DNA of 64,000 nucleotides from Streptomyces stelliscabiei (GTDB lineage: Bacteria; Actinomycetota; Actinomycetes; Streptomycetales; Streptomycetaceae): positions 10,250,408 to 10,314,407 of the forward strand of contig NZ_JADBGF010000001.1 in NCBI RefSeq assembly GCF_014873495.1, given 5' to 3'. This document shows, one piece after another, positions 37,483 to 46,037 of this stretch. The notes beneath the pieces were generated by a model. It saw only the letters and a list, made by a program, of their open reading frames with translations. It was not told the origin of the DNA and ran no database searches. The position numbers were made by a program, and so were the translations under genes. The first letter of the stretch is position 1, and every line of letters begins with the position of its first letter.

Positions 37483-38147
37483 AACTCACGATCGTTGCCG
37501 CCACCGGCGGTATCGGACGGCACCTGGTCGAGCAGGCGGTAGCCGGCGGGCATGACGTCACCGCCGTGGCCCGCCGCCCACGTGAACTGCCGGGCGGCGT
37601 CCGGACGGTCGCCGTCGACCTGACCCGGCCCGACATGCGGACGCTCGCCGCGGCGTTACGCGGCGCCGACGCCGTACTGTCCGCGCTCGGCCCGCGAAAC
37701 CCGCGCGCGGACGCGGGCATCACCTCGCTCGGCACCCGTGCGATCGTCGCGGCGATGCATGCCGAGCACGTCCAGCGGATCATCATCGTCAGCGCCGCAC
37801 CCGTCGGGCCGGTGCCGGTGCCGGGCCGGCCGACGCCACCCAGGCACGATCCCGGCGACGGCTTCTTCATGCGCTACCTGGGAGTCCCGTTGACCCGGGC
37901 AATGTTCGGCCGGCACTACGCCGACCTCGCCGTCACCGAGCAGACCCTGCGCGACAGCGGACTGCAATGGACGGTCTCACGCCCGCCCAAGCTCACCGAC
38001 AAGCCCCTGACCGGCACGTACCGGACCGCGTGGAACCGCAACATCCGGGGCGGATTCTCCGTGCCACGCGCCGACGTCGCCCACCACATGCTCGCCATGG
38101 TGAACCAGCCGGACACCATCGAGCAGGTCATAGGAATCGCGAACTGA
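37479..38147 (+). CDS. NAD(P)H-binding protein, SDR a5-type
   Basis: 222-aa NAD(P)-binding protein: MKLTIVAATGGIGRHLVEQA at the start, then ADAVLSALGPRNP and LQWTVSRPPKLTDKPLTG, typical of NAD(P)H-binding flavin/biliverdin-reductase-like SDRs. It is translationally coupled to the NmrA-like gene (ATGA) and ends the cluster begun at 34791. The substrate is unknown. Confidence 0.9.
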   Translation: MKLTIVAATGGIGRHLVEQAVAGGHDVTAVARRPRELPGGVRTVAVDLTRPDMRTLAAALRGADAVLSALGPRNPRADAGITSLGTRAIVAAMHAEHVQRIIIVSAAPVGPVPVPGRPTPPRHDPGDGFFMRYLGVPLTRAMFGRHYADLAVTEQTLRDSGLQWTVSRPPKLTDKPLTGTYRTAWNRNIRGGFSVPRADVAHHMLAMVNQPDTIEQVIGIAN

Positions 38148-38790
38148 CCAACTACCAGCCACCCGCACGACCCGGGCCGCGGGTGAGAGAGCGAGCGACG
38201 ACCCGCGACGGCAACCAACAAGACCAGGAAGACGCCCCGGCCGTCGCGCCCGCCCCTTCGCCGCCCGGGTCACCCCTCACAAAGAATGTGATCATGACGA
38301 AGCGCACCCCGTTTCGTCAGCCCCGAACACGCGGGGCTGTTCGCCGGATCCCTCACCTCAGCCCTTGCCCCGGAACTCTCGCTGCGCGGCTTCGACAGCA
38401 CCGTCCACACCCAGGTCCGGCCGGCCGAACTCGACTCCCTCGACCAACTCGCCCTCGTCACACTCCTGCCGGCACTGATCGCCAGGGGTACCGGTCTCCC
38501 AGACCCACCGAACAAACACCCGATGGTCGACCGTGGCCGCACTCGCCCCCCAGGTCTTCGCTCTCGGCCTCACGCGCATCGTCAAACCTGCCCGTCAACT
38601 CCGACCACCCCCACTGCAACGCCCAGCCCTCACCCTCCAACCGGACCAGCGCACGGGACCACTGACAGATCGCCCACGCCGAGGGCTGCGGCCGCACACC
38701 AGAAGGGTTCGACACGGCCGCTCTCCACGCCCACTCGCTGCTCCAGTCGGAAGGGGATGGCCGGCCCGTCAGGTGCCCCTCCAGCTTGGC
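38148..38790. other. unassigned stretch with coding-like text left of the CRISPR-like repeats
   Basis: A hairpin-like CCCGGGCCGCGGG lies at about 38177. From about 38312 the plus strand reads FVSPEHAGLFAGSLTSALAP, then RPAELDSLDQLALVTLLPAL, and after a shift VAALAPQVFALGLTRIVKPA. This looks like a broken protein gene, but I cannot name the family. No cas gene motif was recognised. Confidence 0.35.
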
Positions 38791-39008
38791 GGCGGACAGA
38801 CCCCCACGCGTGGGGACGGGACGAGGCCGCTTCCGCTTGTACCGGCGGCTGACCCGCACGGACAGACCCCCAGGCCTGGGTACGGGAGGCCTGGACCGAC
38901 ACCGATGACGAAGTGAGCGCCGAGAGACCCCCGCACTGGGGGACGGGACCATGCACACGGGGTGGTGGCAGGACTCAGCACGAGAGACCCCCACGTGTGG
39001 GGACGCGA
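38791..39008 (-). CRISPR. decayed CRISPR-like run of four 29-30-bp repeats
   Basis: Four related units start at 38791, 38857, 38919 and 38979. On the minus strand each reads GGTCSCGTCCCC, a six-base centre, then GGGGGTCTSTCSG. The intervening sequences are 36, 32 and about 30 bp and unrelated to each other. Size, spacing and palindromic cores (CCCCACGCGTGGGG and variants) fit type I-E repeats of actinomycetes. The units differ at several positions and no cas genes are next to them, so the array is dead or is a look-alike. Confidence 0.5.
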
Positions 39009-39074
39009 CCAACGTGGAGCGGTGTCTCGTGTCCCTTCCCTCGTAGCGTGAAGACCTTGACTGCAGGGGGAGTC

Positions 39075-39320
39075 GGGCATGGCGGAGAGCGGCGGAACTT
39101 CGATCCGGAGTTCGGTGAGGGGGCGGTACGGATCGGGACCGCGACCGGCAAGCCGGTCGCCGGGGCCGCCAGGGACCTGGGCACCAACGAGACCACCCCG
39201 GCCGGCCGGGCCCGCCGGGACGGCGCCGGCCGGCGTAGGGCGACGAGCCGGAGCGGCTGCGGCGCGAAACGCCCGGCTCAAGCGGGACAACGAGGAACTG
39301 GTCATGGAGCTTCCCAATCT
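39075..39320 (+). pseudogene. IS3-family OrfA remnant
   Basis: RRNFDPEFGEGAVRIGTATG then KPVAGAARDLGTNETT is the N-terminal helix-turn-helix half of an IS3-type OrfA. The leucine-zipper part (ARLKRDNEELVMEL) is present in another frame. It is frameshifted and cut off by the IS110 element. Confidence 0.65.
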
Positions 39321-39325
39321 TGTTG

Positions 39326-40516
39326 TCAAGCCGCCGCGGCAGCGGGTTGTGCAGGCTGGTAGCACTCTCCGTCACGGATCGTCGCCCATAGGACGTTGAC
39401 GCGGCGGCGGGCGAGGGCCAGCAGGGCTTGTTTGTGACTCTTGCCCTCGTTGCGCTTGCGGTCGTAGTACGCCTTGGACGCGGGGCAGCACTTCAGGCTG
39501 ACCATGGCCGACAGGTACATGGCTCGCAGTAGCCCGCGGTGGTAGCGCCGAGGCCGGTGCAGATTGCCGCTGACGCGGCCGGAGTCACGGGGTCTGGGGG
39601 CCAGGCCGGCGAAGCCGGCCAGCCGGTCAGCGGTGCCGAAGGCGTCCATCTCGCCGCCGGTCGCGGCGATGAACTCGGCGCCGAGCCTGGGGCCCATCCC
39701 GGGCAGGCTGCGGATCACCGCGGCGTGCGGGTGTTCGCGAAACCGGGCCTCGATCAGCGCATCGAGTTCGGCGATCTCCTCGTCGAGGGCCATCACCCCC
39801 TTCGCCAGCCGGAGCACCATCGCCGCGGCCAGCGTCTCGCCGGGCAACGCGGTGTACTGGGCCTGGGCGGCCTCCACCACGGTCTTCGCGAGAGCAGCGG
39901 CACCGTGGACCTTGCGGTTCTTCAGCCAGTTTTCGAGCCGTCTGGCGCCGGCGCGGCGGATGGCGGCAGGGGTCTGGTAACCGGTGAGCAGGGTGATTGG
40001 ACCCTTGTTCGTCAGATCCAGAGCCCGCTCCAACGCTGGGAAGATCTCGACCAGTTGTGCGCGGAGCCGGTTGATGTGCCGGGTGCGGTCGAAGACCATG
40101 TCGAGGCGGCGGGTGGTGAGGGTGCGCAGGTCGACGGCGATCTCATCGCCGGGCCGGAGCAGACCGAGGTCACGGCGGACGCGAGCCTGGTCGGCGATCA
40201 CGAAGGCGTCCTTGGCGTCGGTCTTGCCTTCGCCGCGGTAGGTGCCCGAGGCGTGGTGAACGGCCAGACCGGTGAGGTAGGCGACGGGCTGACCGTGGTT
40301 GACCAGCAGACCGATCAGCAGTGCGGCACCGCCGTGGTTAAGGTCGACGGCCCACAGTACGTCACGGGATATCTCCAGGACGTCGCCGATGAGCTGCAGC
40401 AGCTCGGCCTCGTCGTTGGAGATCCGGCGGGACAGCAAGCGGGTGCCGTCCGCGTTGATCACCACGCAGTGGTGATGCGTCTTGCCGATGTCCAGTCCGG
40501 CCCAGGTCTCCGGCAC
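39326..40516 (-). CDS. IS110-family transposase (DEDD), intact
   Basis: 396-aa IS110/IS1111-type recombinase. The RuvC-like N-terminal domain is seen with GLDIGKTHHHCVVI (first Asp), VLWAVDLNHGGA, and GKTDAKDAFVIAD (DEDD residues). The C-terminal Tnp20 domain contains SLPGMGPRLGAEFIAATGG and the serine-bearing YLSAMVSLKCCPASKAYYD. The length is normal and no frameshift is seen. IS110 elements lack terminal inverted repeats and use an RNA from their non-coding end, so the neighbouring 40517-40750 stretch is part of the element. Confidence 0.95.
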   Translation of the reverse strand: MPETWAGLDIGKTHHHCVVINADGTRLLSRRISNDEAELLQLIGDVLEISRDVLWAVDLNHGGAALLIGLLVNHGQPVAYLTGLAVHHASGTYRGEGKTDAKDAFVIADQARVRRDLGLLRPGDEIAVDLRTLTTRRLDMVFDRTRHINRLRAQLVEIFPALERALDLTNKGPITLLTGYQTPAAIRRAGARRLENWLKNRKVHGAAALAKTVVEAAQAQYTALPGETLAAAMVLRLAKGVMALDEEIAELDALIEARFREHPHAAVIRSLPGMGPRLGAEFIAATGGEMDAFGTADRLAGFAGLAPRPRDSGRVSGNLHRPRRYHRGLLRAMYLSAMVSLKCCPASKAYYDRKRNEGKSHKQALLALARRRVNVLWATIRDGECYQPAQPAAAAA

Positions 40517-40950
40517 ATATCCTCCGTGAGCTCGTCGTACACAGTTTCCGCAGACGACCTCGCCAGCGTTGCCCTACGAAGCGATCGAGTCGCAGTTCCC
40601 AATTGGCGGTCGAGTCGTCGCAGGACCCCGGGCGGCCAAGCTCCATAAACCATCCAAGTGGCACAGCGCGATGTCAGCCATACCCCAGGTCCCCGGGTCC
40701 GCCGATCTTACGAATGACCGGCTCAGACCCGAGAAGAAAGGTAGGGCGTGATGTCTCAGGCGCTGCACGGTCCCAGGGTGCGTACCGGGTCGTGATCGAT
40801 GAGCAGCGCAGCGTGCGGGGCGGGTGCCCGACCGGGGTACGGGGCCCGGCGATCTGCGGCTGAGCGGTGTGGGCGCGAGTGACCGGAAGCGTTGCCGCAG
40901 GCAGGCAACGGGCCCGAGGACCCCGGCCGCGTGCCCGCCGGGACGGTGTG
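40517..40950 (-). other. non-coding end of IS110 element (candidate bridge RNA region) and spacer
   Basis: About 230 bp upstream of the transposase without any gene. In the IS110 family the long non-coding end before the transposase encodes the structured bridge RNA that pairs with donor and target DNA. No structure could be computed here. The part from about 40750 to 40950 shows nothing recognisable. Confidence 0.45.
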
Positions 40951-41529
40951 TCAGACCACCGCGAGCCGGTCCACCAGCAGTTCCACTCTCCGTTCGGCGT
41001 CTTGGTGCGGCAGCCGTCCCGCCCGGGTCAGGGTGGCCAGCCCGTGCAGAGCCGCCCAGAACACCTCGGTGAACAGTCCCGGGTGGACGCCGTCGCCGGC
41101 GACCTCGCCAAGGCTCTCCAGCAGGGCGGCGAAGGCGTCCTTCAGCGGCTCCGGGGTGTCCTCGTCGGCGAACAACAGGCCGCCGTCGAGCTGGAACATG
41201 GCGTCGTAGACCGCCGGGTTGCGCTCGGCGAAGTCGAGGTAGGCGCGGGCGAGGGCGGTGACCCGGGCGCGCGGGCCGTCCGCGGCGGAGGCCGCGTCAC
41301 GCACGGCCGCGGCCATCTCCGTGGCGCCGTCCAGGGCGACGGCGCCGATGATCTCGCGCTTGCCGCGGAAGTGGCTGTAGAGGACGGGCTGGCTGTACTC
41401 GATGCGTTCGGCGAGCCGGCGGGTGGTGACCGCGTCCCAGCCCTGCTGCTCGGCGAGTTCGCGGGCCGTCGCCACGATGAGGCGCTCGCGGCCCGCCCGT
41501 TCGCGCTGCTTGCGTTCCTGTACCGACAT
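40951..41529 (-). CDS. TetR-family repressor with WHG-like C-terminal domain
   Basis: 192-aa TetR regulator. The DNA-binding domain is TTRRLAERIEYSQPVLYSHF at residues 40-60. The C-terminal half ends with EVFWAALHGLATLTRAGRLP, typical of the WHG-domain TetR group. It is divergent from a DUF1772 membrane protein. Two copies of the same 15-bp palindrome lie between the two genes, one near each start, which strongly suggests autorepression and control of the membrane protein. Confidence 0.92.
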   Translation of the reverse strand: MSVQERKQRERAGRERLIVATARELAEQQGWDAVTTRRLAERIEYSQPVLYSHFRGKREIIGAVALDGATEMAAAVRDAASAADGPRARVTALARAYLDFAERNPAVYDAMFQLDGGLLFADEDTPEPLKDAFAALLESLGEVAGDGVHPGLFTEVFWAALHGLATLTRAGRLPHQDAERRVELLVDRLAVV

Positions 41530-41537
41530 GATTCGAT

Positions 41538-41605
41538 TCTAGCATCGCTAGACAAGTGAGCGGCGACAGTACTAGCGTTGACTCACCATCTAGCAACACT
41601 AGATT
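41538..41605 (+). promoter_or_regulatory. twin TetR operators and promoter
   Basis: TCTAGCATCGCTAGA (41538-41552) and TCTAGCAACACTAGA (41589-41603) share the pattern TCTAGC-N3-RCTAGA. The second overlaps TAGATT (41600-41605), the -10 of a TTGACT-16-TAGATT promoter for the DUF1772 gene. Confidence 0.8.
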
Positions 41606-41617
41606 CCGGAGGTTGTC

Positions 41618-42064
41618 ATGCTCAACGCACTCGAGGTCTTCACCACCGTGGTCGTCGGCCTGATGGTGGGGGTGGAGTTCTCCGTCGCCTTCGTCATGAA
41701 CCCGATCCTCAACGCCCTCCCCGAGGACAGTGGCCAACTCGGCCACGCCCACGGGGGCCGGATGCTCGGTGCCCTGATGCCGTTCTGGTACATCGGTTCG
41801 CTCGTCCTGAGCGTGCTCTGGGCCATCGCCGAATGGCCTCACCACGGCGCCGGTCTGGTCGTCATCGCCGCCGCGCTGCTGATCCTGAGCGTGATCATGT
41901 CGCTCCTGCTGCTCGTCCCGATCAACAACCGGAACAAGACGTGGACCCCCGAGAACCGGCCCGAGGACTGGAAGGAGCAGATGAACCGCTGGCTCCGCTT
42001 CCACTACGTCCGCATCGCCGTCATCATCGCCGCCTTCACCCTGCTCGTCGCCGCCCTCGCCTGA
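41618..42064 (+). CDS. DUF1772 membrane protein
   Basis: 148 aa with four predicted membrane helices: TVVVGLMVGVEFSVAFVM, FWYIGSLVLSVLWAIA, VVIAAALLILSVIMSLLLLV and a C-terminal one. The conserved family segment VPINNRNKTWTPENRPEDWK sits before the last helix. Some DUF1772 proteins are anthrone-oxygenase-like, though most are uncharacterised. Strong CCGGAGG ribosome site. Regulated by the divergent TetR. Confidence 0.9.
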   Translation: MLNALEVFTTVVVGLMVGVEFSVAFVMNPILNALPEDSGQLGHAHGGRMLGALMPFWYIGSLVLSVLWAIAEWPHHGAGLVVIAAALLILSVIMSLLLLVPINNRNKTWTPENRPEDWKEQMNRWLRFHYVRIAVIIAAFTLLVAALA

Positions 42065-42145
42065 GCCCGCAGGCCGACACCGCACTGGCTGCGCACAACC
42101 CCCACGCCCCGGCCGGCAGCAGGCCACCGGAATCCCGGCATCCGG

Positions 42146-42229
42146 GAACCCGTGGAAGACCTGCTGGGCCGGCCCGCGCGCACCTTCGCCGACTGGGCAC
42201 ACGACAGCGCACCCGCCTTCGGCGGCTGA
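42146..42229 (+). pseudogene. C-terminal tail of an NmrA-like protein
   Basis: EPVEDLLGRPARTFADWAHD SAPAFGG then stop resembles the end of the intact NmrA-like gene at 36649 (LLLGRPARTYATWARDHRAA). Only 27 codons remain. Confidence 0.6.
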
Positions 42230-42285
42230 CCCGCCGCCGACTCCCACGACACCCACTCACCTCACCCAGGACCGGCAGTCCACCC

Positions 42286-42375
42286 ATGAACCTCACTCTT
42301 TGGATCGCCGCCGGACTGCTGACCGCAATCGCCCTGGCCGGCGGCATCAGCAAGACCTTCATCCCCAGGGCGACA
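42286..42375 (+). pseudogene. DoxX-like protein, N-terminal fragment
   Basis: MNLTLWIAAGLLTAIALAGG ISKTFIPR matches the first helix of small DoxX-like membrane proteins. The text loses all resemblance after about 30 codons, where an IS5 remnant region follows. Confidence 0.55.
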
Positions 42376-42567
42376 CGGGCCACGCAGCACGGCGGGCCCA
42401 TGGACGCAAGACGCAGGCACCGGAGGGGGACCGGTTGTCATGGCGGAGAAGTGTCACAACGGCTGACGGCGGGCTTCGCGTTTTCGACAACGATGACGCC
42501 ACAGCATTCGACGCAGTCCGCGACGGAACGAGCACCGGGCCGACCTCACGTAGAGCTCGTAAAAGGG

Positions 42568-42745
42568 TCATGGGTGGGCCTTCTTGAGGCGTCGCCGGCA
42601 GATGAGGCTGCATGCCAGGCAGACGCAGGCGTCGTGGAGTTCGAGGCGTCGTTCTCATCGGATGGCGAGGCGTTTGAACTGGTGGAGGAGGGCGAAGGCC
42701 TGCTCGACGGCGTAGCGGAGCTTGTGAAGCTCCGCTACGCCGTTC
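42568..42745 (-). pseudogene. IS5-family transposase C-terminal remnant
   Basis: LRYAVEQAFALLHQFKRLAI and HDACVCLACSLICRRRLKKA, ending in a stop, is the tail of an IS5-type DDE transposase including its catalytic Glu. The rest is absent. It belongs to a different IS5 group from the transposase at 52628. Confidence 0.7.
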
Positions 42746-42772
42746 GCGAAGTTCAGTTGTGTGGCGTGCCTG

Positions 42773-43672
42773 CTACCGGTTGGCCGTGAGGAAGTCCTCC
42801 AGGATCTCGACAAACCGCGCCGGCTGCTCCTCGGCCGGGTAATGGCCGCAGTCGTCGAGGACGACCCCCGTGACGTCGTCGGCCGCCAGCCGCATCGTCT
42901 GGGCGGCGCTCGCGCCGCTCCACAGCGCGCCGCCGAGGGCGAGCACCGGCAGCGTCAGCGGGGTCCTGCTGCGCTGCTCGTTCTGCGCGATCGTCTCGTC
43001 CAGCGCCCGGTAGTACGCGAAGCTCGCCCGCAGCGCGCGAGGATCCGCGGCGATCGCGTCGACGTAGACGTCGACGGCGTACGCGGGTATCGCGGTCCGC
43101 GTGGCGGCCTTGGTGGCGAACTGCCAGCCGAAGAAGAGCCGCTCCCGTCCCCGGACCAGTTCCTCGTTGAGGCCGGTGAGCCGGTTGAAGCCGAACTGCC
43201 AGAGCTTCAGGTTGACCGCGTCCGGGCCGAAGAACGGCGGGGACGGCGTGAGACCGGGGATCACTGCTTCGACGATGGCGAGCCGGCCCACCCGCTCGGG
43301 GCGATCGGCGGCGAGGGCGTATCCGGTCCACGTGCCGATGTCGTGGCCGACCACGTCGAACCGGTCGTGCCCGAGCGCGGCCATCAACGCGACCAGATCG
43401 GCGGCCAGCGTGCCGGCGTCGTACCCGTCGTCGGGCTTGTCGGAGAGGCCGGTCCCGCGCGAGTCGACGGCGACGACGGTGTGCCGGCGGGCGAGCGCGG
43501 GCATCACCTCCCGCCAGGCGTACCAGGTCTGGGGCCACCCGCCTATCAGCATCAGCGCCGGGCCCACCCCACCGGTGACCGCGTGCAGCCGCAGTCCGTT
43601 CACCTCCACGAGCCGGCTGGTGAAGACGTCAGGGAATCCGTCGGGCAGTCGCAGCGAACTCAAGCTCGTCAT
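42773..43672 (-). CDS. alpha/beta hydrolase, epoxide-hydrolase-like
   Basis: 299-aa alpha/beta hydrolase. The nucleophile elbow DVVGHDIGTWTGYA has Asp rather than Ser, as in epoxide hydrolases and haloalkane dehalogenases. The oxyanion motif is MLIGGWPQTWYAW, and the catalytic His lies in DDCGHYPAEEQP. The start at MTSLSSL was chosen; two other ATGs lie 12 and 18 bases upstream. It is divergent from a TetR gene with an operator-like palindrome between them, so it is probably induced by its own substrate. Confidence 0.87.
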   Translation of the reverse strand: MTSLSSLRLPDGFPDVFTSRLVEVNGLRLHAVTGGVGPALMLIGGWPQTWYAWREVMPALARRHTVVAVDSRGTGLSDKPDDGYDAGTLAADLVALMAALGHDRFDVVGHDIGTWTGYALAADRPERVGRLAIVEAVIPGLTPSPPFFGPDAVNLKLWQFGFNRLTGLNEELVRGRERLFFGWQFATKAATRTAIPAYAVDVYVDAIAADPRALRASFAYYRALDETIAQNEQRSRTPLTLPVLALGGALWSGASAAQTMRLAADDVTGVVLDDCGHYPAEEQPARFVEILEDFLTANR

Positions 43673-43690
43673 GCCGGCGACCATACCCAT

Positions 43691-43708
43691 CTTTGAACGA
43701 TCGGTACA
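43691..43708. promoter_or_regulatory. TetR operator candidate
   Basis: TTTGAACGATCGGTACAA is an imperfect palindrome around CGATCG in the 57-bp gap between the hydrolase and the TetR gene. Similar ACGATCGGT centres are common TetR-family sites. Confidence 0.6.
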
Positions 43709-43729
43709 AGATGTGTAGGCTGACGGACC

Positions 43730-44338
43730 ATGGCAGGCCGCAAGCAATTCGACGTGGACGAGGCGCTACGACGTGCGATGCACGTCTTCTGGCGCTGGGG
43801 TTATTCGGAGGCCTCGATCGATCGCCTGACCGAGGGCACGGGCCTGGGCCGGGGCTCGCTCTACGGCACCTTCGGCGACAAGAGCGCCCTCTTCCGAAAA
43901 AGCCTCCAACGGTACGCGCAGACCTACCACCCGCAGTACGAGCAGGCACTGTCCGGCCCCCACCCCAGCCCGAACGCCGTTGTGGCCGCCTTCCTGCAGG
44001 TCGCCCTGAACCGCATCGCCGACCCGACGGTCCCGGACGGCTGCCTGCTCACGGTGTCGGCAACGCAGTTCCCGGCGCTCGACGCGGAGGGCCGGGCGAT
44101 GGTCCGCGCCCTGATCGACGGTTTGCGGGCGAGGCTGGAGCAGGCGTTGCTGGCGGCGGGGGCAGGCGAGCAGGAGGCGGCGGAGCTGGCGTTGTGCACG
44201 CTGGCGACGAACAAATCTCTGGCAGTCCTCAGCCGCGCCGGCTTCTCGGGCGAGGACCTGGCAACGGTCGCGGCAGCCGCCGCAAAGAACGCCAAGGCCC
44301 CGCCTAACCGGCCGGCCGAACCGTCGGGGCCGCGATAG
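43730..44338 (+). CDS. TetR-family regulator
   Basis: 202-aa TetR protein: DVDEALRRAMHVFWRWGYSE, then the helix-turn-helix SIDRLTEGTGLGRGSLYGTF, with the family marks of the YcdC/AcrR-like group (CLLTVSATQFPALD in the effector domain). It is divergent from the epoxide-hydrolase-like gene and presumably represses it. A hairpin follows 70 bp behind its stop. Confidence 0.92.
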   Translation: MAGRKQFDVDEALRRAMHVFWRWGYSEASIDRLTEGTGLGRGSLYGTFGDKSALFRKSLQRYAQTYHPQYEQALSGPHPSPNAVVAAFLQVALNRIADPTVPDGCLLTVSATQFPALDAEGRAMVRALIDGLRARLEQALLAAGAGEQEAAELALCTLATNKSLAVLSRAGFSGEDLATVAAAAAKNAKAPPNRPAEPSGPR

Positions 44339-44408
44339 GCGGGAACGGCTCCGTCGCCAGTGGATCTGCAGAGACCTCGGGGCAGCCGGCGGCTCGGCAG
44401 GAAGTGAC

Positions 44409-44438
44409 TCGGCCCAGCCCTCATGGGGGCTGAGCCGA
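44409..44438. terminator. hairpin downstream of TetR gene
   Basis: TCGGC.CAGCCC pairs with GGGCTG.GCCGA across TCATGG; one internal mismatch. Confidence 0.55.
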
Positions 44439-44766
44439 CCCTGGCGACGAAATCGCCCCACCGGGGGAAGAAGCAGACCTGAGCAGCCCTCAGACCCCGA
44501 TCAGTTCGGCGTCGGGCTGCATGGGACAGGGCCGTCGAGCAGGGAGGCCGAGCTTGATCTGCTCCCGGGGGTACAGCCGTCCCGCAGCACCGGCGCCCCG
44601 AGCGCGAGGAAATGCGCCTCGGCCTACTCATGACCCTGCTCCTGGCGGCGGACCTGCTGCGCCGCCCGGCCGGAAGCGCACGAATTCGCCGATCCTGCGT
44701 CAGGAGCCACGGGAACCCGGACGCGAATCCCCCGATGGGCGGGGCTTCGCGTACGAGTTGCTGGGT
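44439..44766. other. gene-free stretch
   Basis: No supported gene or RNA. A short plus-strand open text near 44610 (MRLGLLMTLLLAADLLRRPA) resembles part of a membrane segment but has no context. Confidence 0.35.
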
Positions 44767-44984
44767 CTAGTCCGCCAGGTTCTGCCATTCGCGCGGGGAC
44801 ATGCCGTAGAAGGCACGAAACGCCCGGCTGAAATGGGCGGGGCTGACGAAGCCCCACCGTTGGGCCACGGCGGCCACGGCGGCCACGGCGGCCACGGCCG
44901 GTCTGGTCCGGCGTGGACGGCCGAGTTCGCGTCGGCACGCCTCAAGACGGCGCCGGCGAATCCACTCGCTCACCGTCGCCAACA
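44767..44984 (-). pseudogene. AraC-family regulator C-terminal fragment with repeat expansion
   Basis: SEWIRRRRLEACRRELGRP then VAQRWGFVSPAHFSRAFRAF and YGMSPREWQNLAD is the DNA-binding end of an AraC/XylS regulator. The N-terminal part is lost at the junction with an IS6 fragment (44985). Between the two helix-turn-helix motifs a 9-bp unit is repeated four times, inserting extra Ala-Val-Ala units. Confidence 0.75.
44863..44898. repeat. 9-bp tandem repeat (GGCCACGGC)4
   Basis: Four perfect copies in the AraC fragment, in frame (Ala-Val-Ala). The homologous position in AraC proteins normally has one unit. Confidence 0.92.
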
Positions 44985-45261
44985 AGGCAGCGCGAACGGG
45001 CGATGAAGGGCGTCCGCTCCGTGGGCGGAGCACAGCGGTTTCTGTCCGCGTTCAGCGGCATCTCGCCCCACTTCCGGCCCCGTCGGCACCTGATGACCGC
45101 ACACCACTACCGCGCCGAGATGACCATCCGCTTCGCAATCTGGGACCAGGTCACCGGCGCTGCCGACCGGCCCACCACGGCCTGACCACAGGACCGGCTC
45201 CCAAGCCCACCCTGCCCCGATGCGCCGTCAGCAGTCACACACGTGACAACGTGACAACGCC
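44985..45261 (+). pseudogene. IS6-family 3' remnant with right end
   Basis: The last 66 codons of the same transposase type as 31024-31743 (RQRERAMKGVRSVGGAQRFL, PHFRPRRHLMTAHHYRAEM, stop at 45185), followed by the terminal repeat GTTGTCACGTTGTC on the minus strand at 45243-45261. The 5' two thirds and the left end are missing, and the junction falls in the AraC fragment. Confidence 0.8.
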
Positions 45262-45496
45262 GCCGGGCGTGCTCGCGCACCGGGCCGACCCAATCGGCAC
45301 ACCGGATCACCACCAACGCCAGCAGCCCGGGGTATCGGACCGACTGGCGCACCGCCTCCTGACGGATCCGCCCGTCACGGTGGCATAGGGCAAGTGCGAG
45401 CCGGGACTCGCCCAGCCGAGTCAGGTCTGAGGGCAGCGGGGCGGAGTGTTCCCATGCCGACAGGAACTGCGGGCGATGCCATGCCACTTCACGCAC
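45262..45496 (-). pseudogene. HEAT-repeat-like protein N-terminal fragment
   Basis: LTRLGESRLALALCHRDGRI and RQEAVRQSVRYPGLLALVVI then RCADWVGPVREHARR resembles a HEAT-like helical repeat protein of actinomycetes. It is interrupted exactly where the IS6 end begins. Family assignment is tentative. Confidence 0.5.
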
Positions 45497-46037
45497 TCTG
45501 ATATGGCCGTGATCGCCAAGGGCCGCCGTTCGGCACGCTGCCCATCAGAAGCCGAACGCAGTGGCATCGCCACTGCTTCGCTTGCCGCTGGTGACAGGTA
45601 GCGCGCCGCATCGGTGTCAACCACCATGCTTTGGCCTACTGAAGTCGCAGGCCAGCGGATGCCGGTGGTGACAACTGTCGCGCTTCACAGCTCCGCAGCC
45701 GGTCAGCCGGGCTGGAACAAGAGAGGAAGATCGGGGATGGGCATCTCGTGCCGACCATGCAGAGTCCGCCCCCATAAATTGAGCCGACGCGCCGCCAGGC
45801 CGCGACCCCACTGCGACGGCGAAAACAGAACCCATGGCACGGCAGTGTTGAGACACTCCACGCCAGCCAGCCAGCCAGCTGGGCAGGCGTTCGTGTCGCG
45901 AGCTTCGCAAGCTCCGTCTCCGAACTGCTGGGCCCGGTCCGCAAGGGCGGCCGCGGTTTTGTCGTTCTTTGCCGCCGGGCGAATGCCGGGAAAGGATGAG
46001 GACTGATGGAACCGATGTCACCAGCTGGGAGGACCGT
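45497..46037. other. gene-free stretch
   Basis: No coding region is supported. It contains a short CCAG tetranucleotide run (about 45869-45885). It may carry the promoter of the small gene at 46038, but no convincing -35/-10 pair was found. Confidence 0.4.

Noticed and set aside
34791..38147. Secondary-metabolite gene cluster suggested by the SnoaL-like protein
   Set aside because: No polyketide, peptide or terpene synthase is present. SnoaL-fold proteins are widespread outside such clusters.
39539..40648. 369-aa plus-strand open frame across the IS110 element
   Set aside because: Antisense of an intact IS110 transposase with all DEDD residues visible.
30000..46000. Complete prophage or integrative conjugative element
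   Set aside because: No integrase, structural, replication or transfer genes were seen in this part, only a tRNA scar and IS debris.
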